Below are positions 16,907-25,460 of a stretch of DNA of 64,000 nucleotides, in pieces. Each line of letters begins with the position of its first letter. The stretch's first letter is position 1. The position numbers and the translations under genes were made by a program. The notes under the pieces are model-generated. The model had not been told where the DNA came from, did not search any database, and saw only the letters and a program-made list of their open reading frames with translations. The stretch comes from Mesorhizobium_K marinum (GTDB lineage: Bacteria > Pseudomonadota > Alphaproteobacteria > Rhizobiales > Rhizobiaceae), in assembly GCF_040813715.1 (NCBI RefSeq), contig NZ_JBFOCH010000003.1. One strand, 5' to 3'.

Positions 16907-17275
16907 CTATCCGCCAAATCCGGCCGGCCGGGCTGCGTAGAACCGCTCGGGGGCCGGCCACCGGTCGGGAATGTTCTCCTCGCCCCATCGGGCGAGCGCC
17001 TGCAGGGCCGGGATGAGCGCCGCCCCTTTCGCCGTCAGCGCGTAGGTTCCGCGGATCGACCCCTTGCGCGGCTGCGTCTGCACGACCAGGCCGACCGCCT
17101 CCAGCCGCTTCAGCCGTTCGGCAAGAATGTTGGTCGCGATCTTCTCCGGCGCCGCCAGGAAGTCGGAGTAACTGGACGCCCCCATCACCATGGAACGGAC
17201 GATCAGCAGCGACCAGCGGTCGCCGATGATGTCGAGCGTCGAGGCGATGGGGCAGCCGGAACGAAACGTCGTCAT
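16907..17275 (-). CDS. HxlR family winged-helix regulator
   Basis: A 122-residue regulator with the HxlR/MarR-like winged helix. The family marker CPIASTLDIIGDRWSLLIVRSMVMG lies at residues 9-33, followed by IATNILAERLKRLEAVGLV and the wing. HxlR proteins often sense electrophiles or redox change through the N-terminal Cys, which is present here at residue 8. It is divergent from the MAPEG-family gene, and a 5-bp-arm palindrome lies between them, so it probably controls that gene. Confidence 0.92.
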   Translation of the reverse strand: MTTFRSGCPIASTLDIIGDRWSLLIVRSMVMGASSYSDFLAAPEKIATNILAERLKRLEAVGLVVQTQPRKGSIRGTYALTAKGAALIPALQALARWGEENIPDRWPAPERFYAARPAGFGG

Positions 17276-17296
17276 GCGCGCAGCATGGATTTGTTA

Positions 17297-17309
17297 TTGC
17301 AAAATGCAA
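17297..17309. promoter_or_regulatory. Candidate HxlR operator
   Basis: TTGCA-AAA-TGCAA is a perfect 5-bp-arm palindrome 22 bp upstream of the hxlR-like start and 47 bp before the MAPEG start. A second imperfect palindrome (10-bp arms, one mismatch, 17326-17348) overlaps the MAPEG ribosome binding site. Either could be the regulator's site. The first is the better match to a dimeric winged-helix operator. Confidence 0.5.
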
Positions 17310-17355
17310 GTTAAAAATGGTTAGCTCCAGCCATCGAGGATGGTTGGAGGAAACC

Positions 17356-17727
17356 ATGTTGCCGTTGACATCGATGGTCGCCGCACTCGCGGCGGTGGCG
17401 CTTTTCGCGATGAGCATCGCGGTCAGCCTGCGACGGATGAAGGTCGGCGTGAACATCGGCTTCGGCGACGATGCGCTGTTGATGCGGCGCATCCGGGCCC
17501 AGGGCAACTTCACCGAATATGTCCCGCTTGCCTTGATCCTGCTTGCGCTGGCGGAATACAGGCAGGCCCCGGAACTGGTCCTGTGGACCATCGCCGGCCT
17601 CCTGATCGTCGGCCGCTGCCTGCATTTCGTCGGCATCATGACGGGTACGACCGCCTTGCGCGTGCCCGGCATGGTCGGCACCTACAGCGCGTTGTTGGTC
17701 GGTGCGGGCGCCCTGTTGTTCGCGTGA
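17356..17727 (+). CDS. MAPEG family membrane protein
   Basis: A 123-residue, four-helix membrane protein of the MAPEG (membrane-associated eicosanoid and glutathione metabolism) family, similar to bacterial YecN. The family motifs are recognisable as MRRIRAQGNFTEYVPLALILLALAE near residue 35, the helix 2 Arg-Asn region that binds glutathione. I chose the ATG at 17356 because GGAGG stands 5 bp before it. Bacterial MAPEG proteins may conjugate or reduce lipophilic electrophiles. The divergent HxlR regulator fits a detoxification role. Confidence 0.88.
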   Translation: MLPLTSMVAALAAVALFAMSIAVSLRRMKVGVNIGFGDDALLMRRIRAQGNFTEYVPLALILLALAEYRQAPELVLWTIAGLLIVGRCLHFVGIMTGTTALRVPGMVGTYSALLVGAGALLFA

Positions 17728-17783
17728 CGCATCGTTCACCCCTCCAGGCTTGGCTGGGGCGCGAGGCCGTAGGATGATGCGCC

Positions 17784-18704
17784 ATGAGCTTCTTTCCCGG
17801 AACTGACCCCGAAATCGGCGACAAGCTCGCCTGCGACGGCATCGAACTGATGGTCATCCCGAACGCCAAGGACATCGGCGGGTTCGCGGTGCGCCGCGCG
17901 CTGCCGACCGCCAAGCGGCGGCTGGTCGGTCCATTCATCTTCTTCGACCGCATGGGGCCGGCGATCCTCAGGGCCGGGCAGGCGCTCGACGTCAGGCCGC
18001 ATCCGCATATCGGGCTCGCCACCGTTACCTACCTGTTCGACGGCAGGATCAGGCATCGCGATTCGCTCGGCACCGAAATGGTGATCGCGCCCGGCGACGT
18101 GAACCTGATGACGGCGGGCCGCGGCATCGTGCATTCCGAGCGCACCCCGGAGGAACTGCGGGGCGCGCCGATGTCGATGTCGGGCCTGCAGACCTGGCTG
18201 GCGCTGCCGGACGGCGGCGAGGAGGTCGCGCCGCTGTTCGAGAACACAGCGGCAAGCGAACTGCCAGGATTCGACGATGCCGGCGCATCCGGCCGCGTCG
18301 TCATCGGCGCCTTCGAGGGCCTGAAATCGCCGGTCAGGGCTGCGTCCGAGACGCTCTACGCCGACATTAGGCTTCAGCCCGGCGCGAGCGTGAGAATTCC
18401 GGCCGACGCGGAGGAGCGCGCCATCTACACGCTGGGCGGCGGCGTATCGATCGCTGGCGATCTCTTTCCCGAGGACCGTCTGCTGGTCTTCAGGCCGGGC
18501 GACGAGATTGTCGTTTCTTCCGAAGGCGGCGCGCATTTCATGCTGTTCGGCGGCGCCTCGCTGGGCTCGAAACGCTACATCTGGTGGAACTTCGTTTCGT
18601 CCTCCAGGGAACGCATCGAGCAGGCCAAGGAGGAGTGGAAAACGGGCCGATTCGACATCGTGCCCGGCGACGACAAGGAGTTCATTCCACTTCCCGAGGG
18701 CTGA
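17784..18704 (+). CDS. Pirin family protein
   Basis: A 306-residue double-cupin protein of the pirin family. The N-terminal cupin has the metal-binding pattern RPHPHIGLATVTYLFDG, then the GDVNLMTAGRGIVHSE segment. The C-terminal cupin includes LFGGASLGSKRYIWWNFVSSS. Some bacterial pirins are quercetinases and others regulate pyruvate dehydrogenase, so the role here is open. ATG at 17784 is preceded by AGGA. It is the last gene before dxs and may share transcription with the MAPEG gene 56 bp upstream. Confidence 0.92.
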   Translation: MSFFPGTDPEIGDKLACDGIELMVIPNAKDIGGFAVRRALPTAKRRLVGPFIFFDRMGPAILRAGQALDVRPHPHIGLATVTYLFDGRIRHRDSLGTEMVIAPGDVNLMTAGRGIVHSERTPEELRGAPMSMSGLQTWLALPDGGEEVAPLFENTAASELPGFDDAGASGRVVIGAFEGLKSPVRAASETLYADIRLQPGASVRIPADAEERAIYTLGGGVSIAGDLFPEDRLLVFRPGDEIVVSSEGGAHFMLFGGASLGSKRYIWWNFVSSSRERIEQAKEEWKTGRFDIVPGDDKEFIPLPEG

Positions 18705-18805
18705 CGGCCGGCCTTGTCGCATTTACTTTCGGCGCTACGGTGCCTATTCGGGGACGGCGTGGCCAAGCGCTGCCGACAGTCTATCGACCGAGGGCCGTTC
18801 AGACC

Positions 18806-20722
18806 GTGAATTCCCGACCGCAAACGCCGCTGCTCGACAAGGTGAAGGTTCCCGCCGACCTGCGCCTGCTGCCGGAAAGCGACCTGCCGCAGCTCGCCGA
18901 GGAGCTTCGCGCCGAACTGATCGACGCGGTTTCCGTCACCGGCGGCCATCTTGGCGCGGGGCTGGGCGTCGTCGAACTGACGGTCGCGCTGCACCACGTC
19001 TTCGATACGCCCGACGACCGGCTGATCTGGGACGTCGGCCACCAGGCCTATCCGCACAAGATCCTGACCGGGCGCCGCGAGCGCATCCGCACGCTGCGCG
19101 CCGAAGGCGGGCTCTCCGGCTTCACCAAGCGCACCGAAAGCGAATACGACCCGTTCGGCGCTGCGCACTCGTCGACCTCGATCTCGGCCGGCCTCGGCAT
19201 GGCGGTCGCGCGCGACCTCAAGGGCGGCAAGAACAACGTCATCGCCGTCATCGGCGACGGCTCGATGTCGGCCGGCATGGCCTACGAGGCGATGAACAAT
19301 GCGGGCGCGCTCGACGCCCGGTTGATCGTCATCCTCAACGACAACGACATGTCGATCGCGCCGCCCGCCGGTGCGATGAGCGCCTATCTGGCCCGCCTCG
19401 TCTCGGGCCGCGCATACCGGTCGTTGCGCGACACCGCCAAGCAGCTTGCAAAGAAGCTGCCGAAATTCCTGGCCGAGAAGGCGCGCCGCTCGGAGGAATT
19501 TGCACGCGGCTTCTGGACCGGCGGCACGCTGTTCGAGGAACTCGGCCTCTACTATGTCGGGCCGATCGACGGCCACAATCTTGAGCACATGCTGCCGGTG
19601 CTGAAGAATGTGCGCGACAGCATCGACGGACCGGTCCTGATCCACGTCGTCACCCAGAAGGGCAAGGGCTACGCCCCGGCCGAGGCGGCCAGCGACAAGT
19701 ATCACGGCGTCAACCGCTTCGACGTCGTCACCGGTGCGCAGGCCAAGCCACCGGCCAATGCGCCGGCCTATACGCGGGTCTTCGCCGACAGCCTGATCGA
19801 CGAGGCGGCGCGCGACGAAAAGATCGTCGCCGTCACCGCCGCCATGCCCAGCGGCACCGGGCTCGACCTTTTCGGCGAACTGTTTCCCGCGCGCACTTTC
19901 GACGTCGGCATTGCCGAGCAGCATGCGGTCACCTTCGCTGCCGGCCTGGCGACCGAGGGCTTCAAGCCCTTCGCCGCGATCTACTCGACCTTCCTGCAGC
20001 GCGGCTACGACCAGATCGTGCACGACGTGGCGATCCAGGGGCTGCCTGTGCGTTTTCCGATCGACCGGGCCGGCTTCGTCGGCGCCGATGGTCCGACCCA
20101 TTGCGGCGCCTTCGACACGACCTTCCTCGCCAGCCTGCCGGGCATGGTGGTGATGGCGGCGGGCGACGAGGCCGAACTGCGCCACATGGTGCGGACCGCC
20201 GTGGAGTATGAAGAAGGGCCGATCGCCTTCCGCTATCCCCGCGGCAACGGGGTCGGCGTCGACCTGCCCGAACGCGGATCCGTGCTCGAGATAGGCAAGG
20301 GCAGGGTGCTGCGCGAGGGGACGAAGGTCGCGCTCCTCTCCTTCGGCACGCGGCTTGCCGACTGCCTGCTCGCCGCCGAGGAACTGTCGGCGGCGGGCCT
20401 GTCGACCACGGTGGCCGACGCGCGTTTCGCAAAACCGCTCGACGAGGATCTTGTCGGTTGCCTGGCGCGCGACCACGAGGTTCTGGTCACCGTCGAGGAG
20501 GGCGCGATCGGCGGCTTCGCTTCCCAGGTGCTGCATTTCCTGGCTCACAAGGGCCTGCTGGAAAGCGGCTTGAAGGTGCGCCCGCTGGTGTTGCCGGACG
20601 CCTTCACCGACCACGCCAAGCCGGAAAAGATGTATGCGGACGCCGGTCTCGACAGCGCGGGCATCGTCAAGACCGTCTTCGCCGCCCTCGGCGGCCGGGC
20701 ATCGCAGGCCGCGCGCGCCTGA
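18806..20722 (+). CDS. dxs: 1-deoxy-D-xylulose-5-phosphate synthase
   Basis: Dxs condenses pyruvate with glyceraldehyde-3-phosphate using thiamine diphosphate, the first step of the MEP isoprenoid pathway, and its product also feeds thiamine and pyridoxal synthesis. The protein is 638 residues if it starts at the GTG at 18806, which begins just before the conserved TPLLDKV. Motifs include GGHLGAGLGVVELTVALHHVF, the thiamine-binding GDGSMSAGMAYEAMNNAG and the catalytic Glu in FDVGIAEQHAVTFAAGLA. The upstream open frame to 18584 overlaps pirin and is not needed. ispH of the same pathway is at 33161. Confidence 0.96.
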   Translation: MNSRPQTPLLDKVKVPADLRLLPESDLPQLAEELRAELIDAVSVTGGHLGAGLGVVELTVALHHVFDTPDDRLIWDVGHQAYPHKILTGRRERIRTLRAEGGLSGFTKRTESEYDPFGAAHSSTSISAGLGMAVARDLKGGKNNVIAVIGDGSMSAGMAYEAMNNAGALDARLIVILNDNDMSIAPPAGAMSAYLARLVSGRAYRSLRDTAKQLAKKLPKFLAEKARRSEEFARGFWTGGTLFEELGLYYVGPIDGHNLEHMLPVLKNVRDSIDGPVLIHVVTQKGKGYAPAEAASDKYHGVNRFDVVTGAQAKPPANAPAYTRVFADSLIDEAARDEKIVAVTAAMPSGTGLDLFGELFPARTFDVGIAEQHAVTFAAGLATEGFKPFAAIYSTFLQRGYDQIVHDVAIQGLPVRFPIDRAGFVGADGPTHCGAFDTTFLASLPGMVVMAAGDEAELRHMVRTAVEYEEGPIAFRYPRGNGVGVDLPERGSVLEIGKGRVLREGTKVALLSFGTRLADCLLAAEELSAAGLSTTVADARFAKPLDEDLVGCLARDHEVLVTVEEGAIGGFASQVLHFLAHKGLLESGLKVRPLVLPDAFTDHAKPEKMYADAGLDSAGIVKTVFAALGGRASQAARA

Positions 20723-20855
20723 TCGTTAACGCGCCGCCGGCCCGGATAACCCTCCGTTTACGCTGCCCCTTGGCGCTTTGCTTACCCTGTCTCTTGGCCC
20801 TTTCTTAGCCGCGCGGGTGTAGCGAACTGGCCCAGGCAGGGAGAATTCCGGCGGC

Positions 20856-21134
20856 ATGAAAGCGCTGCTTTTCTTGGTTCTTGTGTTGGCGTCCGTCGGG
20901 CCGGCGAGCACCCAGTCGCGCTATGACCGCAAGCTGGAGGCGGCGGCGATGGCGATCGTCGCGGCCAAGATGGGCGACCTTCGCGGCGGGTTCGGCCTGA
21001 ACGACAAGCCGGTCATCGTCTTCCGGCGTGACGAGATCATCATGGGAACGACCGACATGAAGGCCGTCCTGCCGCCACCGGAAAGTGTCACGCACACGGC
21101 TGAACATGCGACGGGCCTGCGCGCCGCGTTCTGA
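20856..21134 (+). CDS. Small secreted hypothetical protein
   Basis: A 92-residue protein with a hydrophobic signal sequence (MKALLFLVLVLASVGPAS) followed by a short mature domain, RYDRKLEAAAMAIVAAKMGDLRGGFG and FRRDEIIMG. I recognise no family. It lies between dxs and tlyA, which are adjacent or nearly so in related genomes. GGGAGAA about 10 bp upstream could be its ribosome binding site. Codon use looks normal, so I regard it as a real gene of unknown function. Confidence 0.7.
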   Translation: MKALLFLVLVLASVGPASTQSRYDRKLEAAAMAIVAAKMGDLRGGFGLNDKPVIVFRRDEIIMGTTDMKAVLPPPESVTHTAEHATGLRAAF

Positions 21135-21171
21135 ATGACGCACGACTTGCCTTCTTGCCGGTCCTTCTCCA

Positions 21172-21945
21172 ATGAAGGCCATGGCTCCCGCCGACGATCC
21201 AGACACGCGCCACAGGCTTGACGACAGCCTCGTCCGGCGCGGCTTCTATGCGACCCGCTCCCGCGCGCGCGACGCGGTGGCGCGTGGCGCCGTCACGGTC
21301 AACGGCGTGGTCGCGGCGAAGCCCGGCCAGACCGTCGGTGCATCGAGCGACATCCGCATCGAAGACCCTGCCGCCGCTTACGTTTCGCGCGCCGCGCTGA
21401 AACTCCTGGCCGGCCTCGACCATTTCGATCTCAATCCCGCAGGCAGCGAGGCCCTCGACATCGGCGCGTCGACGGGCGGCTTCACTCAGGTGCTGCTAGA
21501 GCGCGGCGCGGCGCATGTGACGGCGATCGACGTCGGGCACGGCCAGATCGATCCGTCGCTGCACGGCGATCCCCGCGTCACCGTCATCGAAGGCCTCAAC
21601 GCTCGCGACCTGACGTTTGGCCATCTCGGTGGGCGGGCGCCCGCATTCCTCGTATGCGACGTGTCCTTCATATCGCTGACCCTTGCGTTGCCGCCCGCGC
21701 TCGAACTCGCCGCGCCGGGCGCTACGTGCGTCCTTCTCGTCAAGCCGCAGTTCGAGGCAGGCCGCGAGGCGATCGGCAAGGGCGGCATCCTCAAGGATCC
21801 GGCCGACGGGCCGCGCCTCGCAGAGAAGCTCCGGGCCTGGCTCGACGCCTTTCCCGGCTGGCGTGCGCTCGGTGTCTGCCAATCACCCGTCGCCGGAGGC
21901 GACGGCAACCGCGAATTCCTGCTGGCTGGGGTCAAGGATCGATGA
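21172..21945 (+). CDS. tlyA: TlyA family rRNA 2'-O-methyltransferase
   Basis: A 257-residue protein with an N-terminal S4 RNA-binding domain (RLDDSLVRRGFYATRSRARDAVARGAVTVNGV, residues 15-48) and an FtsJ/RrmJ-type SAM methyltransferase domain (ALDIGASTGGFTQVLLERGA). TlyA proteins 2'-O-methylate cytidines in 16S and/or 23S rRNA and affect capreomycin sensitivity. An alternative ATG at 21181 would remove three residues. Its stop overlaps the next gene as ATGA, so the two are translationally coupled. Confidence 0.92.
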   Translation: MKAMAPADDPDTRHRLDDSLVRRGFYATRSRARDAVARGAVTVNGVVAAKPGQTVGASSDIRIEDPAAAYVSRAALKLLAGLDHFDLNPAGSEALDIGASTGGFTQVLLERGAAHVTAIDVGHGQIDPSLHGDPRVTVIEGLNARDLTFGHLGGRAPAFLVCDVSFISLTLALPPALELAAPGATCVLLVKPQFEAGREAIGKGGILKDPADGPRLAEKLRAWLDAFPGWRALGVCQSPVAGGDGNREFLLAGVKDR

Positions 21946-23183
21946 ACGCCACATTTGAAATCGCCCGGCTCGGCGCACAGGGCGACGGCATCGCCGATAC
22001 GGAGACCGGCCAGGTCTTCATTCCCTTCGCTTTGCCAGGCGAGGCGGTCACGGCCGCGCGGCTGAAGGACCGCGCCGATCTCATCGCGGTGTTGTCCGCT
22101 TCGCCGGAGCGCGTCGAACCGGCCTGCCGCCATTTCACCGTCTGCGGCGGCTGCGCAATCCAGCACCTGGAAGCTCGCTCCTATCTCGACTGGAAGCGGC
22201 GTAAGGTGGTTCAAGCGCTGCGTGCGGCCAAGGTCGACGCCGAGGTCGCCGATATCGCCCCTTGTTCGCTCCATGTCCGCCGGCGCATCACGCTGTCGGC
22301 GCGCAAGACCGAGCGCGGCATGATTCTCGGTTTCAACCGCGCCCATTCCGGCGAGATAGTCGACATCGTGGAATGTCCAATCTCGCTGCCGGAGATCGTC
22401 GCGGCGATGCCGGCCCTGCGCGAACTCGCCGGCATCATGTCGGCGACGTCCCAGCCCTTCCACGTTACGGTAACCGCCACCGCGTCCGGTCTCGACATCG
22501 CCGCGGAGGGTTCCGGCAGGATGGCAGGCCCGCAACGTCTGGCGGCTTCCGATTTCGCGTCTCGGGCCGGCTTCGCGCGGCTCTCCGTCGACGGCGAGAT
22601 CGTCGTCGAGCCGAAGAAGCCGGCGATCCTGTTCGGCGACGTCGCCGTGCCGGTTCCGCCCGGGTCGTTCCTGCAGGCGACGGCCGAGGCCGAGCAGGCG
22701 ATGGCCGACCTGGTGCTCGCCCATCTGTCGCGCGCGAAGAAGGTGGCCGACCTTTTCGCCGGGGCCGGCAGCTTCGCGCTGCGGCTGGCGAAAAATTCGG
22801 AAGTCCACGCGGTCGAGGGGGATGCGGCCGCGCTTGCGGCACTCGACCGCGGCTTCCGCCAGGCTTCGGGCCTGAAGCGCGTCACGGCCGAAAAACGCGA
22901 CCTCTTCCGCCGCCCGCTGACCTTCAAGGAACTCAATGCCTTCGACGGCATCGTCTTCGACCCGCCCCGCGCCGGCGCGGAGGACCAGTCAAAGCAGATC
23001 GCCCGCTCGGACGTACCCTTCGTCGTCGCAGTGTCGTGCAATCCCGGCACGCTGGCCAGAGACCTGTCGATCCTCGTTGCAGGCGGCTACCGCATAAAGG
23101 CCGTGACGCCGATCGACCAGTTCCTGTGGTCGCCGCATGTCGAAGCGGTGGCGCTGCTGGAGAAGCCGAAGCGGCGGCGCTAG
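21942..23183 (+). CDS. RlmD/TrmA-type RNA (uracil-C5)-methyltransferase
   Basis: A 413-residue SAM-dependent enzyme that methylates C5 of uridine in rRNA or tRNA. It starts with a short TRAM-like region, then CRHFTVCGGCAIQHL and a further VECPI cysteine, the four ligands of the [4Fe-4S] cluster. The methyltransferase domain has DLFAGAGSFALRLA, the FDPPRAGA motif and the catalytic nucleophile in VSCNPGTLARDL. Which uridine is modified cannot be told from sequence, so I give no symbol. It overlaps tlyA by 4 bp. Confidence 0.93.
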   Translation: MNATFEIARLGAQGDGIADTETGQVFIPFALPGEAVTAARLKDRADLIAVLSASPERVEPACRHFTVCGGCAIQHLEARSYLDWKRRKVVQALRAAKVDAEVADIAPCSLHVRRRITLSARKTERGMILGFNRAHSGEIVDIVECPISLPEIVAAMPALRELAGIMSATSQPFHVTVTATASGLDIAAEGSGRMAGPQRLAASDFASRAGFARLSVDGEIVVEPKKPAILFGDVAVPVPPGSFLQATAEAEQAMADLVLAHLSRAKKVADLFAGAGSFALRLAKNSEVHAVEGDAAALAALDRGFRQASGLKRVTAEKRDLFRRPLTFKELNAFDGIVFDPPRAGAEDQSKQIARSDVPFVVAVSCNPGTLARDLSILVAGGYRIKAVTPIDQFLWSPHVEAVALLEKPKRRR

Positions 23184-23226
23184 CGGAATACGAGATCGTC
23201 CGACGACGGCATCATGCAACGTCCGC

Positions 23227-23931
23227 CTACGGCGCGCGCTGAAGCAGCCGCTCCACAAATCGGGGAACCACCCGCGTTGCGGGTCCGTGCTCCGCTTCGT
23301 CGAAATAGCCGGCGCCTTGCGACGGCTCGAGGTTCAACTCGACCGTCCGTGCGCCGGCGGAGCGGGCCTCGCGTACGAAGCCGGCTGCTGGATAGACATT
23401 GCCGCTGGTGCCGATGGACAGGAAGAGGTCGCAGCCCGCAAGCGCTGCCTGGATGCGCTCCATCTGGTAGGGCGTCTCGCCGAACCACACGACATCTGGC
23501 CGCATGTGCCCGACGCCGCGGCAGGCTGGGCAGGGCGATTCGAGCGACATCTCGCCCGCCCATGCAGAGCGCTTGCCACAAGCGTTGCACAGTGCCTGGT
23601 CGTGCTGTCCGTGCATGTGGATGAGATTGCGCGAGCCCGCCCGTTCATGCAGGCTGTCGACGTTCTGGGTGACCAGCAGGACATCGCCGGGGAATGCGCT
23701 TTCGAGCCGCGCCAGGGCAAGGTGCGCTGCATTCGGCTCGACGCTCAGCACGTTCTTTCGCCGCCAGTTGTAGAATGCATGCACCCGCGCAGGGTCGGCC
23801 GCAAACCCCTGCGGTGTCGCCACCTCGCGATAATCGACCTTCGCCCAGATTCCATCGGGATCGCGAAACGTCGAAATGCCGCTCTCCGCGGAAATGCCCG
23901 CGCCTGTCAGGATGACGATCGACGAGGGCAC
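23227..23931 (-). CDS. cobB: NAD-dependent deacylase, class III sirtuin
   Basis: A 234-residue sirtuin. It shows the NAD site GAGISAESGISTFRD, TQNVDSLHERAG, the catalytic His in HMHGQ, and two zinc pairs, CNAC and CPAC. FYNWRRKNV carries the Tyr-x2-Arg pair that marks class III sirtuins (E. coli CobB, human SIRT5) and binds succinyl or malonyl groups, so desuccinylase activity is likely as well as deacetylation. The start is GTG at 23931. It lies 7 bp after tldD on the same strand and is probably cotranscribed. Confidence 0.94.
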   Translation of the reverse strand: MPSSIVILTGAGISAESGISTFRDPDGIWAKVDYREVATPQGFAADPARVHAFYNWRRKNVLSVEPNAAHLALARLESAFPGDVLLVTQNVDSLHERAGSRNLIHMHGQHDQALCNACGKRSAWAGEMSLESPCPACRGVGHMRPDVVWFGETPYQMERIQAALAGCDLFLSIGTSGNVYPAAGFVREARSAGARTVELNLEPSQGAGYFDEAEHGPATRVVPRFVERLLQRAP

Positions 23932-23938
23932 GGAACGG

Positions 23939-25354
23939 TCAGACCCGTGTTCCGCCCAGCGTCATCTGGTCCATCCTGAGATGCGGCTGTCCGACGCCGA
24001 CAGGCACGCCCTGGCCGGCCTTGCCGCACATGCCGATGCCGTTGTCGAGCTTCAGGTCGTTGCCGACCATCGACACCCGGTGCATGGCGTCCGGCCCGTT
24101 GCCGATCAGCATCGCGCCCTTGATAGGCTGGGTCACCTTGCCGTCCTCGATCATGTAGGCCTCGGTGCAGCCGAACACGAATTTTCCGGAGGTTATGTCG
24201 ACCTGCCCGCCGCCGAACGACACGGCGTAGACGCCGTTCTTCACCGAGGCGATGATCTCCTCGGGCGTGTAGGGGCCCTCGGTCATGAAGGTGTTGGTCA
24301 TGCGCGGCATCGGCTGGTGTGCGTAGCCTTCGCGCCGCCCGTTGCCGGTGGGCGTCACGCCCATCAGCCGCGCGTTCTGCCGGTCCTGCATGTAGCCGAC
24401 CAGCCGGCCGTCCTCTATCAGCACGTTGCGGTTGGTCGGCGTGCCCTCGTCGTCGATGGTGAGCGAGCCGCGCCGCTCGGCGATGGTGCCGTCGTCCACC
24501 ACGGTCACGCCCTTGGCCGCGACCTGGCTTCCCATCAGCCCGGCGAACGCCGACGTCTTCTTGCGGTTGAAGTCGCCCTCCAGCCCGTGCCCGACCGCCT
24601 CGTGCAGCATGACGCCCGGCCATCCGGAGGACAGAACGATGTCGAACGTGCCGGCGGGGGCGGGGATCGCCCTGAGATTCACCAGCGCCTGGCGCAGCGC
24701 CTCGTCGGCAGCGTGCTTCCAGCTGTCCTCGGCGACGAACTCGCCGAAGGCCTTGCGACCACCGGCCCCGTAGGAGCCGCTTTCCTGGCGGTCGCCGTCG
24801 CCGACCACCACCGAAACGTTCATGCGGACCAGCGGGCGGATGTCGCGGACGATCTGGCCGTCGCCCCGGATGATCTCGACATGTTGCCAGGACGCGGCGA
24901 GCGACGCCGTCACCTGCCGTACCCTGGGATCGGCGTTGCGCACATAGGCGTCGATCTCGGTGAGCAGCTTCGCCTTCTCGGCGAAGGACGGTGCGCCGAT
25001 CGGATTGTCCTCGCCGTAGAGATGGCGGTTGGTGCGGGGAGGGGCCTCGGCCAGCGCTCCGGAGTAGCCTGATTTCACCGCCGAGACGGCATCGGCGGCG
25101 CGCACCAGCGCGGCTTCCGAAAGCTCGCTTGCATGCGCGTAGCCGGTCGCCTCGCCGGCCACGGCGCGCAGGCCGAAACCCTGGTCGGTGCTGTAGTTGG
25201 CGGTCTTCAGCCGGCCGTTGTCGAACAGCAGCGCTTCGCTCTCGCTGGTCTCGAGGAACAGTTCCCCGTCGTCGGCGCCGGCGATCGTCTGCGACACGAT
25301 CTCCTTGAGGCGGTCCTCGGAGCAGTCGAACAGGGAGGTCAGGGATGTGGTCAT
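23939..25354 (-). CDS. tldD: Metalloprotease TldD
   Basis: TldD pairs with TldE/PmbA to form a cytosolic zinc protease that degrades unfolded peptides, and it matures microcin B17 and some modified peptides. The 471-residue protein has the HExxxH zinc motif as HEAVGHGLEGD near residue 250 and the glycine-rich C-terminal half typical of the family. tldE is not in this window. It is the first gene of a tldD-cobB unit. Confidence 0.95.
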   Translation of the reverse strand: MTTSLTSLFDCSEDRLKEIVSQTIAGADDGELFLETSESEALLFDNGRLKTANYSTDQGFGLRAVAGEATGYAHASELSEAALVRAADAVSAVKSGYSGALAEAPPRTNRHLYGEDNPIGAPSFAEKAKLLTEIDAYVRNADPRVRQVTASLAASWQHVEIIRGDGQIVRDIRPLVRMNVSVVVGDGDRQESGSYGAGGRKAFGEFVAEDSWKHAADEALRQALVNLRAIPAPAGTFDIVLSSGWPGVMLHEAVGHGLEGDFNRKKTSAFAGLMGSQVAAKGVTVVDDGTIAERRGSLTIDDEGTPTNRNVLIEDGRLVGYMQDRQNARLMGVTPTGNGRREGYAHQPMPRMTNTFMTEGPYTPEEIIASVKNGVYAVSFGGGQVDITSGKFVFGCTEAYMIEDGKVTQPIKGAMLIGNGPDAMHRVSMVGNDLKLDNGIGMCGKAGQGVPVGVGQPHLRMDQMTLGGTRV

Positions 25355-25460
25355 CGAAAGAGCCTTCGCTTGGCGGGACGCGCTCTATCTAGGGTGTTGC
25401 GGCGAACCGATCCAGCCCCGAGCGCCGTCGACGCCCCTGCGTCGGCTGACCACGCGGCGG

